Assembly: GCA_023426575.1 (NCBI GenBank)
Contig: JAFAAL010000001.1
Span: forward strand, 1 to 64,000
Direction of reading: 5' to 3'
Source of the DNA: Bacillota bacterium
Lineage (GTDB): Bacteria; Bacillota; Clostridia; Saccharofermentanales; DTU023
Length of the DNA: 64,000 nucleotides
Shown here in pieces: positions 49,040 to 57,864 of this stretch (its first letter is position 1; each line of letters starts with the position of its first letter). The notes below the pieces were generated by a model. That model saw only the letters and a program-made list of their open reading frames with translations, ran no database searches and was not told where the DNA came from. A program made the position numbers and the translations under genes.

Positions 49040-50089
49040 TCAGAGCCGATCCGGAGACTCTGGGGGAGCTGGTAGAGGGCGCGGACGCTGCGGCGCAGAG
49101 GCGCGGCGCAGCGCCTTGGACTCGCTGCCCACTGGCCGTCTTTCAGGCAGGCGATGGGGGCGGTGTCTGACTTGGCGGATGCCCTTGTTCTCGGGCTTGC
49201 GCAGCTCAGGTCCTCTCATCCTATCATCCGCGGTTCTGGGGCTCTTTAATGATGCTTCTCCAGCTTCTTTGATCGTCTTGACGCGCGTCGGAGCTTGGCC
49301 GAGGTGGCGCTTGAGGTAGAAGATTAAATCGTAGCGCAGGTAGTCATGGAAGAGCTTCTGGCGCAAACTCAGGAGGGAGCGGTCCAGGGGGAAGAATATG
49401 CGTCCGTGGTGGAGGTCGATCAGAACTGGACTGAGGTAGGATTGCTGCAGGCTACCGAGAAAATTGACGACCCCTGCCGCCGCTGAGAGCACCTCTTGAT
49501 TATTGCCCATGTCTGTCACGAGGATGTACTGATTCATCTTGGCGTGAGGGCTGCTGCGCTCAATATAGTCGATGGCCTCCTTGAGCATCTGGTCGACGAC
49601 GATGACATTGAGAATGGGGCGATAGAGGACGGCGATGCGCTGCCAGCGCGAGCGCATCCTCCGGTCGAAGCCGATGAGCTTACGCTCATAAATCTGACCG
49701 AAGCTGCGCCTTAAATTGTCATTGAAGCCGCGGGAGTGCAAGTAGATATTGATCTTCTCGAGCACCTCGTCCTGATTGTTGCGGAGAGCCGCTGCGAGGC
49801 TCTCGGGCAGCTTGTAGCGCCTGAGCTTTGCCAGTCCACTGAGACTCTCGGGGTCGCCGGGATCGAAGCGGCGCAGCCAGGCACTGTGGACGAGACTCTG
49901 AAAGAGATAGAAGAGATAGATGACAAAGAGAATGAGCAAGGCCAAGAAAGCGAGCTTGACATACTTTTGTGGGATATACTCGGCGGGTGCAGCCAGGTGT
50001 CGCCGGATCCAGACAATGGCCAAGACGAAGATCGGCAGGACCAGGACCTTTAGTATATTTTCTTTAATGATTCTCAGTTTACGGCGCAT
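49040..50089 (-). CDS. Unknown membrane-anchored protein with basic, proline-rich tail
   Basis: 349 residues. Two N-terminal membrane helices (VLVLPIFVLAIVWIRRHLA and VKLAFLALLILFVIYLFYLF) lead into a soluble domain (about 70-280) with ILVTDMGNNQEVLSAAAGVV and YLSPVLIDLHHGRIFFPLDR. The last 65 residues are rich in Arg, Pro and Lys and look disordered. I recognise no family. It lies 46 nt after alr and just before the metzincin-like gene; the pair may act together in the envelope. Confidence 0.55.
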   Translation of the reverse strand: MRRKLRIIKENILKVLVLPIFVLAIVWIRRHLAAPAEYIPQKYVKLAFLALLILFVIYLFYLFQSLVHSAWLRRFDPGDPESLSGLAKLRRYKLPESLAAALRNNQDEVLEKINIYLHSRGFNDNLRRSFGQIYERKLIGFDRRMRSRWQRIAVLYRPILNVIVVDQMLKEAIDYIERSSPHAKMNQYILVTDMGNNQEVLSAAAGVVNFLGSLQQSYLSPVLIDLHHGRIFFPLDRSLLSLRQKLFHDYLRYDLIFYLKRHLGQAPTRVKTIKEAGEASLKSPRTADDRMRGPELRKPENKGIRQVRHRPHRLPERRPVGSESKALRRASAPQRPRPLPAPPESPDRL

Positions 50090-50135
50090 GAGACCCCCCT
50101 CGCATTTCAGAGACTATATTAAGCCACGACAGAAA

Positions 50136-51296
50136 TTAGTCAACGTAGATGCGAGGAACGCGCCGATTGACATCGCAGAAGAGCTCATAGGAAATGGTAT
50201 CTGCCAGGCTCGCCTGCTCGTCGGCACTGATATAGTCGGGAACTGGTCCACCAAAGATATGCACCAATTCGCCGAGCTGCGGAGCCTCGAGCCCCGTGAT
50301 GTCAATCATCGAGCGATCCATGCAGACTCTGCCGACAATCGGCCAGCGCTGGCCACGGATCGAGACGATGCCTCGATTGGAGAGACTGCGCATCAGGCCA
50401 TCGGAATAACCGGCCTCAATGATGGCCAGTGTCGTCTTGCGGGTCGCCGTCCAAGTCCGCCCATAGCCCACTGTCTCTCCGGCCTCAAGATGGCGGAGAT
50501 CTGAAATGCGCGAGAGATAGTGCATGACGGGGAGCAGGGGCAAAATTTCATAATCCTCTGGGCGCTCGTAACAGCCATAGATGATGATGCCCGCCCGCAC
50601 CATGTCGAGGGCCATGTCGGGCCGGTGAATGATCGTCGAGGAATTGGCAATATGGCGGATCGGAATCTCGAGACCTCGCGCGGCCAGAGCCTCCAAAAGT
50701 CGAATAAAGCGCTCAAACTGACAGTCTTGATAGGCGCTGTCAGAGGCCGCCGCGGCAAAGTGTGAGAAGATGCCCTCGATCTCAAGCTCAGGCATCGCAG
50801 TGATCGCCAGAATCTCGCGGACAGTCTGCTCAAGTTCCGGCTCACGCGCCGAGAGTCCGAGCCGCGCCATCCCCGTGTCAATCTTGAGGTGGACCTTGAG
50901 GCGTCTTCCCTGATGCCGCAGGGCCTCGGCAAAGGCTCGCGCCTCCGCCAGAGACCAGAGCGTCGGTCGAATGTCGAGATCTAAGAGATTTTGGGACTCT
51001 GGGACCGGCACACGACTCATGATCAAAATGGGCAGGAGACAGCCCGCGGCCCGCAGGCGCTCAGCCTCGTCGACATTGGCCACCGCAAAAAAATCAGCGA
51101 GCCCCTCGCTCTCGGCCACCCGGGCGACGAACTCGGCGCCGTGGCCATAGGCGTCCGCCTTGACAACGGCGCAGAGTTTGGCCTCTGGGGGGACTTGTCG
51201 GCGAATCGCCCTGAGATTTGTCAGCAGATTCTGCCGTGAGACCTCCACCCAAGTCCGCGAACGATCGCGCGAATAGATTGGCAGTTCTTCAATCAT
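50136..51296 (-). CDS. alr: Alanine racemase
   Basis: 386 residues, PLP enzyme interconverting L- and D-alanine. It has the N-terminal barrel with PLP Lys in CAVVKADAYGHGAEFVARVA, LKIDTGMARLGLS, HIANSSTII, the catalytic Tyr in EAGYSDGLMRSLS and GRVCMDRSMIDITG. The ATG follows the TAA stop of ornithine racemase with no intervening base, so it is the last coupled step of the ornithine cluster. As the ornithine pathway yields D-alanine, this racemase may serve catabolism as well as wall synthesis (inference). Confidence 0.95.
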   Translation of the reverse strand: MIEELPIYSRDRSRTWVEVSRQNLLTNLRAIRRQVPPEAKLCAVVKADAYGHGAEFVARVAESEGLADFFAVANVDEAERLRAAGCLLPILIMSRVPVPESQNLLDLDIRPTLWSLAEARAFAEALRHQGRRLKVHLKIDTGMARLGLSAREPELEQTVREILAITAMPELEIEGIFSHFAAAASDSAYQDCQFERFIRLLEALAARGLEIPIRHIANSSTIIHRPDMALDMVRAGIIIYGCYERPEDYEILPLLPVMHYLSRISDLRHLEAGETVGYGRTWTATRKTTLAIIEAGYSDGLMRSLSNRGIVSIRGQRWPIVGRVCMDRSMIDITGLEAPQLGELVHIFGGPVPDYISADEQASLADTISYELFCDVNRRVPRIYVD

Positions 51297-52361
51297 TTAA
51301 TTGATGATGATCTTATCGACATATTCAGAACTGAACGCTCTGACGAGATTGACGTAGTTTGGCCTAAAGTCGACGGTATCGCCGACCTCGAGAGTTGCCG
51401 CTGCGCCCGTCAGCTTGAAGATTGTGTGATCTTGGGAGTGACCGAGATAGCTGAGACCTGGCAGGAGCGGGGTCAAACCGTCTGGGATAATGTCCTGTCC
51501 GCCCATGGCAAAGATGCCTCTCAGAATCTCACCCTCATCTTTAAACTGCGGCGTCTCCCCTGCCGCATTGAGGCCGATTTGTCCGATGGGAAGCGACGGC
51601 TTCTCGTAGACCTCAACGAGCTCAGCCCGCAGCGTGAAGACATCTTCATGGAGATCGAGGACGCGCTTGCCGTAAGAGGTCTCGCGTCCGAGGAGATAGG
51701 CCTCGCCAATGCGCAAGTGGTTGGCGCCTGGCAGCCACTCATTGTTTAAGAGGAGGTGTAGACTCCCCGAGTTGCCCGCTGAAATCAGGGGCAGGGAGCG
51801 CTCGTATTCGAATTCGAGATCCTCCTTAACAGTCATGAGAGCATGTAGGGTATCAGGCTGTGGGATGACGCCCCCGTAGCAGTTAAAATTGGCTCCAATG
51901 CCGATGATGTCCAGGTGCTCGAGCTCCATGATCTCAGGCAATTCATAGGGCAGGCGAGGCAGAGGGATGCCCTCTCTCAGATCCCCGAGTTCGAGCATGA
52001 GAATGACCTGATGGCGCTTCTTCTGAGCTGCACAGGCGGCATCGAGGGCGCGGAGCGTCTTGGCCGACGAGTTCAGGGAGATGTCGGCGAGTTCAACGAC
52101 GAGTTCAGCCTCTGACGGCATGGGAATGCGCGTCAGGAGGAGAGACTTGGCAAAGGGTCTCAGGCGACGCAAATTCTGTATCCGAGAATCAGCAAAATGA
52201 TCAATACCGACCTCGTGCAGGGCCTCGACCAGTCGCTGCTCAGCACTGAATGCCTTGGTGACTAGGTGGTATTGGATCTGCTGCTCTTGCAAGAGCGCGA
52301 CGATCTTCTGCGCATTCTCCTGCAGTTTCTGCTTGTGAGTCAAAAGTCCAGGATTTGACAT
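51297..52361 (-). CDS. orr: Ornithine racemase (PLP-dependent, alanine-racemase-like barrel)
   Basis: 354 residues. It converts L-ornithine to D-ornithine, the substrate of the 4,5-aminomutase. The PLP Lys is in YHLVTKAFSAEQRLVEAL (near residue 36). GIGANFNCYGGVIPQPDTLH, LISAGNSGSLHLLL and NHLRIGEAYLLGRE match the YhfX/ornithine racemase branch rather than true Alr. GAGGAGG precedes ATG. A 106-nt gap with an extended -10 promoter separates it from the mutL-like gene. Confidence 0.93.
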   Translation of the reverse strand: MSNPGLLTHKQKLQENAQKIVALLQEQQIQYHLVTKAFSAEQRLVEALHEVGIDHFADSRIQNLRRLRPFAKSLLLTRIPMPSEAELVVELADISLNSSAKTLRALDAACAAQKKRHQVILMLELGDLREGIPLPRLPYELPEIMELEHLDIIGIGANFNCYGGVIPQPDTLHALMTVKEDLEFEYERSLPLISAGNSGSLHLLLNNEWLPGANHLRIGEAYLLGRETSYGKRVLDLHEDVFTLRAELVEVYEKPSLPIGQIGLNAAGETPQFKDEGEILRGIFAMGGQDIIPDGLTPLLPGLSYLGHSQDHTIFKLTGAAATLEVGDTVDFRPNYVNLVRAFSSEYVDKIIIN

Positions 52362-52425
52362 AATCTTTTCCTCCTCTGTCTTAAGCCTTACGGCGATCTA
52401 GTCCTAGCCTAATCCGCCCGTCTTG

Positions 52426-52434
52426 ATTGTAACA
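52426..52434 (-). promoter_or_regulatory. Extended -10 promoter before orr-alr
   Basis: On the minus strand TGTTACAAT lies in the only long gap (106 nt) of the ornithine cluster, 65 nt before the orr start. It could drive orr and alr independently of the upstream genes. Confidence 0.45.
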
Positions 52435-52467
52435 GCTTTTTTGACCGACAATCCGCGACAAAATCCG

Positions 52468-53871
52468 TCATTTTTCCGTCAAGCGCTCTAAAATCTCTTC
52501 TCTTGAGAGCTCGATGCCGAGGCTTCGGAGCAGGAGGCGGGCAGCGATCAGAGGTTTGGCTTTTGCCAAGACGCCGAGCGCCGCCATATTGTAGTCGCGA
52601 TCGATGTAAAAGCTGAGATTGTCCTCCGGTAAGAGCAAGTCGCGCCGACGAAAAGTGAGCGCCTGCTTCAAAATGGCCTCTCCGTCCCCGAGGCGCGTCA
52701 GGGCGCCCCCCGTGCCAATGACATACTTGATCTGGCTGAGGTCCTTGCCCTTGGCCAGGGTCTGACGGCCCGTCGGACCATAGAGCTCGACCAGGCGGCC
52801 CGCATGGCGCTCGAGGGCAACGTGACAGGCCTCGGCCGTCAATTGGCGGAGGAAGGCGTAGGACTCGGGCGTCGTCGGAATTTCAGCGGTCGCCCGTGAG
52901 AGCTCCTCCCAGTGAGCTGGCAGGGTCGCACGTCGCTCCGCGCTCATCTGAGCGAGGAGGCTCTCACGATTGACAAAGAGGCCGAGATCTCCCTCGACCG
53001 TCCGCTTGGCCCTGGGCTCTGCTTGCGTCTGAATTTCGCGGATCGTCGGACTGCCATCCGTCACGGAGTGCAGATCCGTCGTCGCACCCCCGACGTCGAA
53101 GACGAGGAGGTCGCCCAGCAGTTTGGACAGGAGAATGGCCGCCTCCATAACCGCGCCGGGTGTCGGCAGAATGTGGCCCGAGACCCGCTCGCGAATCTTC
53201 TCCATCCCTGGCGAAGCCGTAATATTTTCCTCAAAAGCCTCATGCACGAGCTGCCTTGCAGGCTCGATATTGAGCTGGTCGAGCTGCGGGTAGACATTCT
53301 CACAGAGGTAGAGCCGGTGCCCTCCAGCCTCGGCCAGCAGCCGTAGCTCCTCATGGTTTTCACAATTTCCAGCATAGACCAGGGGTGTCCTGGGGAGGGC
53401 TGACATCAGGGCCTCGTAATTGAAGAGTGCCGTCTCCCGCTCCCCAAAGTCGGTGCCTCCCGCTAAAAAGAGCATCTTCGGTGCGATCTCGACAATTTTA
53501 GCCAGATCTGAGCGCCGGAGGCGCCCCGCCGTGATCAGCTTGATGACGGCGCCTGAGCCGAGGGCCGCCTCTTTGGCCGCGCGGACCGTCATATCGTAGA
53601 CGAGGCCGTGGACCGTCATGCGGAGGCCGCCCGCTGCCGAGGAGGTGGCGAGAACCTCACGGGCCTCGAGCCTCTCCCCGAGCTCCTCCTCGAGCGCGCG
53701 CTGGGCCGCGGCAAGACCGAGGCTGACATCGCCTGCCTCAACCGTCGTCGCCGCCTGGCCCTGGCCGAGAAAGATTGGCTCTTCGCTGTCGAGATCTGTA
53801 AAGGCATTCATCACCGTCGTCGTCGAGCCAATCTCGGCGAGCAGGAGATCAATCTTACGCACTGTTGTCAT
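52468..53871 (-). CDS. MutL/GlmL-type reactivating ATPase of the cobalamin aminomutase
   Basis: 467 residues, ASKHA (actin/Hsp70-like) fold. Phosphate-binding motifs are LLAEIGSTTTVMNAFTD at the N-terminus and LLVFDVGGATTDLHSV in the middle; MLFLAGGTDFGERETALFNYEAL is typical of the GlmL family found with glutamate mutase and ornithine aminomutase. It is thought to help reactivate the B12-dependent mutase; this is not the mismatch-repair MutL. The start abuts the oraE stop with no gap (TAG-ATG). Confidence 0.9.
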   Translation of the reverse strand: MTTVRKIDLLLAEIGSTTTVMNAFTDLDSEEPIFLGQGQAATTVEAGDVSLGLAAAQRALEEELGERLEAREVLATSSAAGGLRMTVHGLVYDMTVRAAKEAALGSGAVIKLITAGRLRRSDLAKIVEIAPKMLFLAGGTDFGERETALFNYEALMSALPRTPLVYAGNCENHEELRLLAEAGGHRLYLCENVYPQLDQLNIEPARQLVHEAFEENITASPGMEKIRERVSGHILPTPGAVMEAAILLSKLLGDLLVFDVGGATTDLHSVTDGSPTIREIQTQAEPRAKRTVEGDLGLFVNRESLLAQMSAERRATLPAHWEELSRATAEIPTTPESYAFLRQLTAEACHVALERHAGRLVELYGPTGRQTLAKGKDLSQIKYVIGTGGALTRLGDGEAILKQALTFRRRDLLLPEDNLSFYIDRDYNMAALGVLAKAKPLIAARLLLRSLGIELSREEILERLTEK

Positions 53872-56088
53872 CTACTCTTCTGCTTCCTTCTCACGCCGCC
53901 GCTTGACGAGGTAGGAGGCGACGTCTATTCCCTTGGAGCCACGACCGAAGCCGACATCGAGCCCCGCCTCAACCGCCATCTCATTGTTGACCTGCGTCCC
54001 GCCGCCGACCAGGATCAGCTTATCGCGGACTCCGCGTTCGACACAGATCTGCGCCAGGCGCTGCATGTTCTTGATGTGGATGTCGTCGTGCGAGATGATC
54101 GTCGACTGCAAGATGGCGTCGGCATTGGTCTCGATCGCCGCATCGACCAATTTGTCGACGGGGCAAGAGGTGCCGAGATAGTGATATTTAATCCCAAAGC
54201 CCTCAATCCCGCCATGTTTGATGTCGAGGATCTCCTTGAGCCCGACCGAGTGTTCGTCTTCGCCAACGGTCGCGGCGACCACTGTCATCGGCCGCTCGTG
54301 GATGTCCTCGCGAATTTCCTTCTCGCTGAGATTTTCCACCTTTTCGGGAATGACCAGATCATTGACATCGATGTCGAAGTCAACGACTCCCTTGAGCTCT
54401 AGGAGACAGCCCTCCGCGGGATGACAGACCTGCTTGTTGATGACGACGCATTCTTTGAGGCCCAGCTTCTCCCCGATCGCCATCGCGGCAAATTCGGCGC
54501 GATGCTCATCGAGGGGCAAGAAGAGCTGCATGACGACGACGCCATCGGCGAGCCACTCGACCTCCGGCCGAATCAGATTGTGATGGTCGTAGTACTTCTG
54601 CTTGGCCTCGATTCTGCGATAGACATTGTCATCCTCGTCGAGCTCGTCGATAAAGACGATCTTTTCGGGACACTGGAAGGTGTCGCCGCCGATCGCATCT
54701 TCAGGCTTCTCGATGCCCTCTGGCAGATGGTTCTGGCCATAGTGGACGGAGACAGGGGCAAAGTAGTCGTCCGCACGATAGAAGATCGCATCCGCACCGA
54801 TGCCACCGTCCTGCTGCCGGGCAATCCCGTCGCCCTTGCGCTCGGGATAGAGGCCCGAATCGATGAAGAAGCCCTCCTCGACCGCCTTGAAGTAGCCGCC
54901 CGTCTCGAGCATCTCCTCCATGAAGAGGATCGCCCGCTCCTTGAGCTCGCGCACTTCCTGGCCGAGCTCGCTCTCGCGGTCGACCTTGACCATGCGGCGG
55001 ATGCCGTCGAGCCCATTCAGAGCCTGTCGCGCCGTGTTCAGCGCGGCGATATTGTTGTAGTGCCAGGGGACGTTGCGGCCCTCGTCGGGCGTGATCGTCG
55101 ACTGGATATCGGCCGAGGTCAGGCGCGAGATGACGAGGTTTAAGCTATGAGTCACCGTCGCCTCGCGCATGTCGGACTCCATATACTTGGTATTCATCTG
55201 TGCCCGCATCTTATAGTCTCGGAAGAAGTCGCGGAGCGCCACGGCATAGGGCAGGTCGAGGCGCATACAGGGCGCTGGCGGCGCCGTCGGTGGCACCGTC
55301 GAGAGCGCGATATTCTCTGGCTTGATCCCGACTCTACGAGAGAAGGCCGAATTGATCGCATGCTGAACCATCAGCTCTGGCATGACCTTCCAGGCCTCCA
55401 TCGCCGTCGCATTGGCATTGTGGGCCCCGTCAATTTGTAAGATGTCGCCATAGGCCAGAATCTTCTTGGACTCGCAGGCGTCGATAAAGGAGCGCAGCAT
55501 ATTTATATTCCGGTAGAGGACGTTGTACTGCGGATCCTGGTGGACGCCCGAGACGCCCTCCTCGACAAACATGACCGCAATGTCCGGCCCTGCCACGCCC
55601 GAGACATAGGAGTGGAAGTTCAAGGGCCGTCCGACCTCTTCTTCAATCCAGTCGAGGGCCCGCCGGCTCGCCCGGCACTGCTTCCTGGTCACGGCGATGC
55701 CGCCGATCCCCTGCGTCGTCCCCTCGAGGAGAGAGTCGATGTGCGACTGGCCCGCCGTGCGGATGACCATGATGTGATCCGCGCCATTCCAGGCCGCCAT
55801 GCGCATCCGCCGCAGATCATCCTCGAAGCGGCCCGAGGCAATCTCCGTCGTGATGACGCAGTCGGGCTGCGGATCGATGTAGCCGAAGCCGCGAGAGCCC
55901 GCGAGGGGCACCGAATTTTTCACATTTTCTGAAGTCTCGTAATAGGTGAAGTCTCCGACCTTGCGCTCTTCTCCCCGCCCCTCGCGCCAGTGCCAGGGGT
56001 GACGGCTCGGATGATAGTTCTCGAGCCCGTCGAGGATATCGCGCACGTCCATGCGCCGGTCGGGGCGCAGCGGATTCTTATTCGTCAT
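53872..56088 (-). CDS. oraE: D-ornithine 4,5-aminomutase, large subunit
   Basis: 738 residues from ATG 56088 (AGGAGG 6 nt upstream); an open extension to 56217 is only the out-of-frame oraS region. An adenosylcobalamin- and PLP-dependent enzyme that moves the terminal amino group of D-ornithine to C4, giving 2,4-diaminopentanoate. The base-off cobalamin motif DEHSVG is at 611-616 (axial His 613). The PLP Lys is 624 in DIKHGG, 11 residues after the His, the same spacing as I recall for the Clostridium sticklandii enzyme. GTQVNNEMAVEAGLDVGFGRG ends the B12 domain. It overlaps oraS by 11 nt. Confidence 0.96.
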   Translation of the reverse strand: MTNKNPLRPDRRMDVRDILDGLENYHPSRHPWHWREGRGEERKVGDFTYYETSENVKNSVPLAGSRGFGYIDPQPDCVITTEIASGRFEDDLRRMRMAAWNGADHIMVIRTAGQSHIDSLLEGTTQGIGGIAVTRKQCRASRRALDWIEEEVGRPLNFHSYVSGVAGPDIAVMFVEEGVSGVHQDPQYNVLYRNINMLRSFIDACESKKILAYGDILQIDGAHNANATAMEAWKVMPELMVQHAINSAFSRRVGIKPENIALSTVPPTAPPAPCMRLDLPYAVALRDFFRDYKMRAQMNTKYMESDMREATVTHSLNLVISRLTSADIQSTITPDEGRNVPWHYNNIAALNTARQALNGLDGIRRMVKVDRESELGQEVRELKERAILFMEEMLETGGYFKAVEEGFFIDSGLYPERKGDGIARQQDGGIGADAIFYRADDYFAPVSVHYGQNHLPEGIEKPEDAIGGDTFQCPEKIVFIDELDEDDNVYRRIEAKQKYYDHHNLIRPEVEWLADGVVVMQLFLPLDEHRAEFAAMAIGEKLGLKECVVINKQVCHPAEGCLLELKGVVDFDIDVNDLVIPEKVENLSEKEIREDIHERPMTVVAATVGEDEHSVGLKEILDIKHGGIEGFGIKYHYLGTSCPVDKLVDAAIETNADAILQSTIISHDDIHIKNMQRLAQICVERGVRDKLILVGGGTQVNNEMAVEAGLDVGFGRGSKGIDVASYLVKRRREKEAEE

Positions 56089-56452
56089 GAGACACCTCCT
56101 GATTAAAGAGCGCCTGAAGCTTCGTCCAGCCTTCGCCAGCGAGGAGCTTTTGCCCCGCCTCGCGGTAGTCGATGCCGAGCTCCTGGCCGAGGCGCCAGAC
56201 CAAGTGCCCCGCGCCATGCTGAATCAGCTCGTGCTCAATCATGCCCTCGACGAGCGGCTTGGCCTCCACCGAGGAAAAGCCCATGCGCAGCAGAATCGAG
56301 CGCTCAATTGCAGGTGTCGTATAGATTTTGCCCGCCTCGAGCAACGGGTCGACCAGTTGATTGGCCAGCTGCCAGAAGCGCTCGTAGAGCTCCTCGTCCG
56401 TCAGGGACTCGAGATGCTTGCGCCGCGTCAAAAAATCATCTTGTCTCGCCAT
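56078..56452 (-). CDS. oraS: D-ornithine 4,5-aminomutase, small subunit
   Basis: 124 residues, normal for OraS. It begins MARQDDFLTRRKHLESLTDE and includes ERSILLRMGFSSVEAKPLVE, typical of this subunit, which packs on the catalytic OraE chain. GGGAGGT precedes ATG. It starts 11 nt after the ortB stop and overlaps oraE by 11 nt. Confidence 0.94.
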   Translation of the reverse strand: MARQDDFLTRRKHLESLTDEELYERFWQLANQLVDPLLEAGKIYTTPAIERSILLRMGFSSVEAKPLVEGMIEHELIQHGAGHLVWRLGQELGIDYREAGQKLLAGEGWTKLQALFNQEVSHDE

Positions 56453-56463
56453 AGTAACCTCCC

Positions 56464-57864
56464 TTAGTCCAATGTGCGCAGAAATTCGTCAAAAGCCTCA
56501 GGCATCAGCCCGAGCTCTGCTGCGAGGAAGTCACGCGTCTTCTCATCGATGCTCTCGAGCGAGCGCTCGCCGAGGCGTCTCTTCAGCGCAGAAGCCCGCA
56601 AGTGGCTGAGCGGATAATAGCGGAGCTTGATCTCTTCAAAGCGCTCGGGCAAGACGATATTCTGTCCCGGCACTTCCTGCTCGGGATCGCCGAAGATCAG
56701 CTCTATCCCCTGCTCTTTGGCAAAGCTCAGCTGGGCCGATGGCATCTTGCCAGCCCCTGTATATTCCGTCTCCTGAACGACGATCAGCTGATCTTCTGGC
56801 AGCGTGGCCGCGAGGGCGATGGCTGCCGCCAGCGAGGTATTGCCCGCAGGTCCGCGCTCAATGCCCTCGAGAGCCGCCAGCGCCTCAGTGGCAAAGAAGA
56901 CCTCTCCCTGCTTGACGAGGATATAGCTGTCGAGATAGCGCAGGGGCCGTGCCGCATTGATCGGCACATCCGAGCGATCGGGCTGCACGGTAAAGGGGAT
57001 GCCGAATCCCGTGTGTCCCGTCGTAAAGGACTTGCGATTGAAGTCGTGGTCCGAGGCCATGTGCAGACCCGTCAGATCGACAGAGGCCGCATGTACCTCG
57101 CTGCTCGCGCCCGCTTGCTGGAGGCCGCGCGCCGTCCCCGTCAGATTGCCGCCGCCCGCATTGGTGACGATGACATGCTCGGGGTATTTGCCGAATTGAG
57201 AGAGGGACTGCTCGGCAATCTCCACGCCGAGTGTCTCGATGCCGCGGATCGCGGCAGGCGCATAGAGCGAGGCATTGTAATAGCCCGTCTCCTCGAGGAT
57301 CGCGAGCGTCTCGTAGAAGAGCTCAGGGCCGACACTCAGCTGGATGACTTCCGCGCCGAGGGCCTCACAGGCCCGCTGCTTCTCGAGGATCTCAGGCTGT
57401 CCGATGCCCCGAGAGTCATAGCACTCCTGGACGACGATACAGGGCAAGTTGAGCTTGGCCGCCATCGCCGCCACCGCCGCGCCATAGTTGCCAGAGGTCG
57501 CGGCGACGACTCCTGGGTAGCCGAGGCGCTTGGCCTCGTGGACGGAGAGCGCCGCCCGCCGCGCCTTGAAGCTGCCGGAGGGATTCTGGGCCTCGTCCTT
57601 GATCGCAATGCGCGCGCCATAGCCTGGCTTAGCCGCCTTGCGCACTGCAGCAGTCAAATTCTTCAGCTCTATCAGGGGCGTATTGCCGACGCCGAGCTCT
57701 CTTTGGATCGCCGCTACTTCTTCCAGGGTATAGGGCACAGCGGCGAGGAGCGCCTCATAGTCGAAGCCATAGGGGCGCACGAACTCACTGTAGTCGAGGC
57801 CGACCGCACGCTTGATGATCTCTTCTTTTCTCTGCATCACTGCTTGATAACTACGCTCTGACAT
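56464..57864 (-). CDS. ortB: 2-amino-4-ketopentanoate thiolase, beta subunit
   Basis: 466 residues. With OrtA it cleaves 2-amino-4-ketopentanoate with CoA to acetyl-CoA and D-alanine. It has a fold-type II PLP domain like tryptophan synthase beta: PLP Lys in PSGSFKARRAALSVHEAKR, VVAATSGNYGAAVAAMAAKL (phosphate cup region) and VTNAGGGNLTGTARGL. The C-terminus keeps ERSLESIDEKTRDFLAAELG. GGAGGA is upstream. It overlaps the upstream ord-ortA gene by 14 nt. Confidence 0.94.
   Translation of the reverse strand: MSERSYQAVMQRKEEIIKRAVGLDYSEFVRPYGFDYEALLAAVPYTLEEVAAIQRELGVGNTPLIELKNLTAAVRKAAKPGYGARIAIKDEAQNPSGSFKARRAALSVHEAKRLGYPGVVAATSGNYGAAVAAMAAKLNLPCIVVQECYDSRGIGQPEILEKQRACEALGAEVIQLSVGPELFYETLAILEETGYYNASLYAPAAIRGIETLGVEIAEQSLSQFGKYPEHVIVTNAGGGNLTGTARGLQQAGASSEVHAASVDLTGLHMASDHDFNRKSFTTGHTGFGIPFTVQPDRSDVPINAARPLRYLDSYILVKQGEVFFATEALAALEGIERGPAGNTSLAAAIALAATLPEDQLIVVQETEYTGAGKMPSAQLSFAKEQGIELIFGDPEQEVPGQNIVLPERFEEIKLRYYPLSHLRASALKRRLGERSLESIDEKTRDFLAAELGLMPEAFDEFLRTLD

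Noticed and set aside
56089..56217. Longer OraE starting inside oraS
   Set aside because: The added residues are the off-frame reading of oraS; ATG 56088 has AGGAGG in front and gives the expected length.
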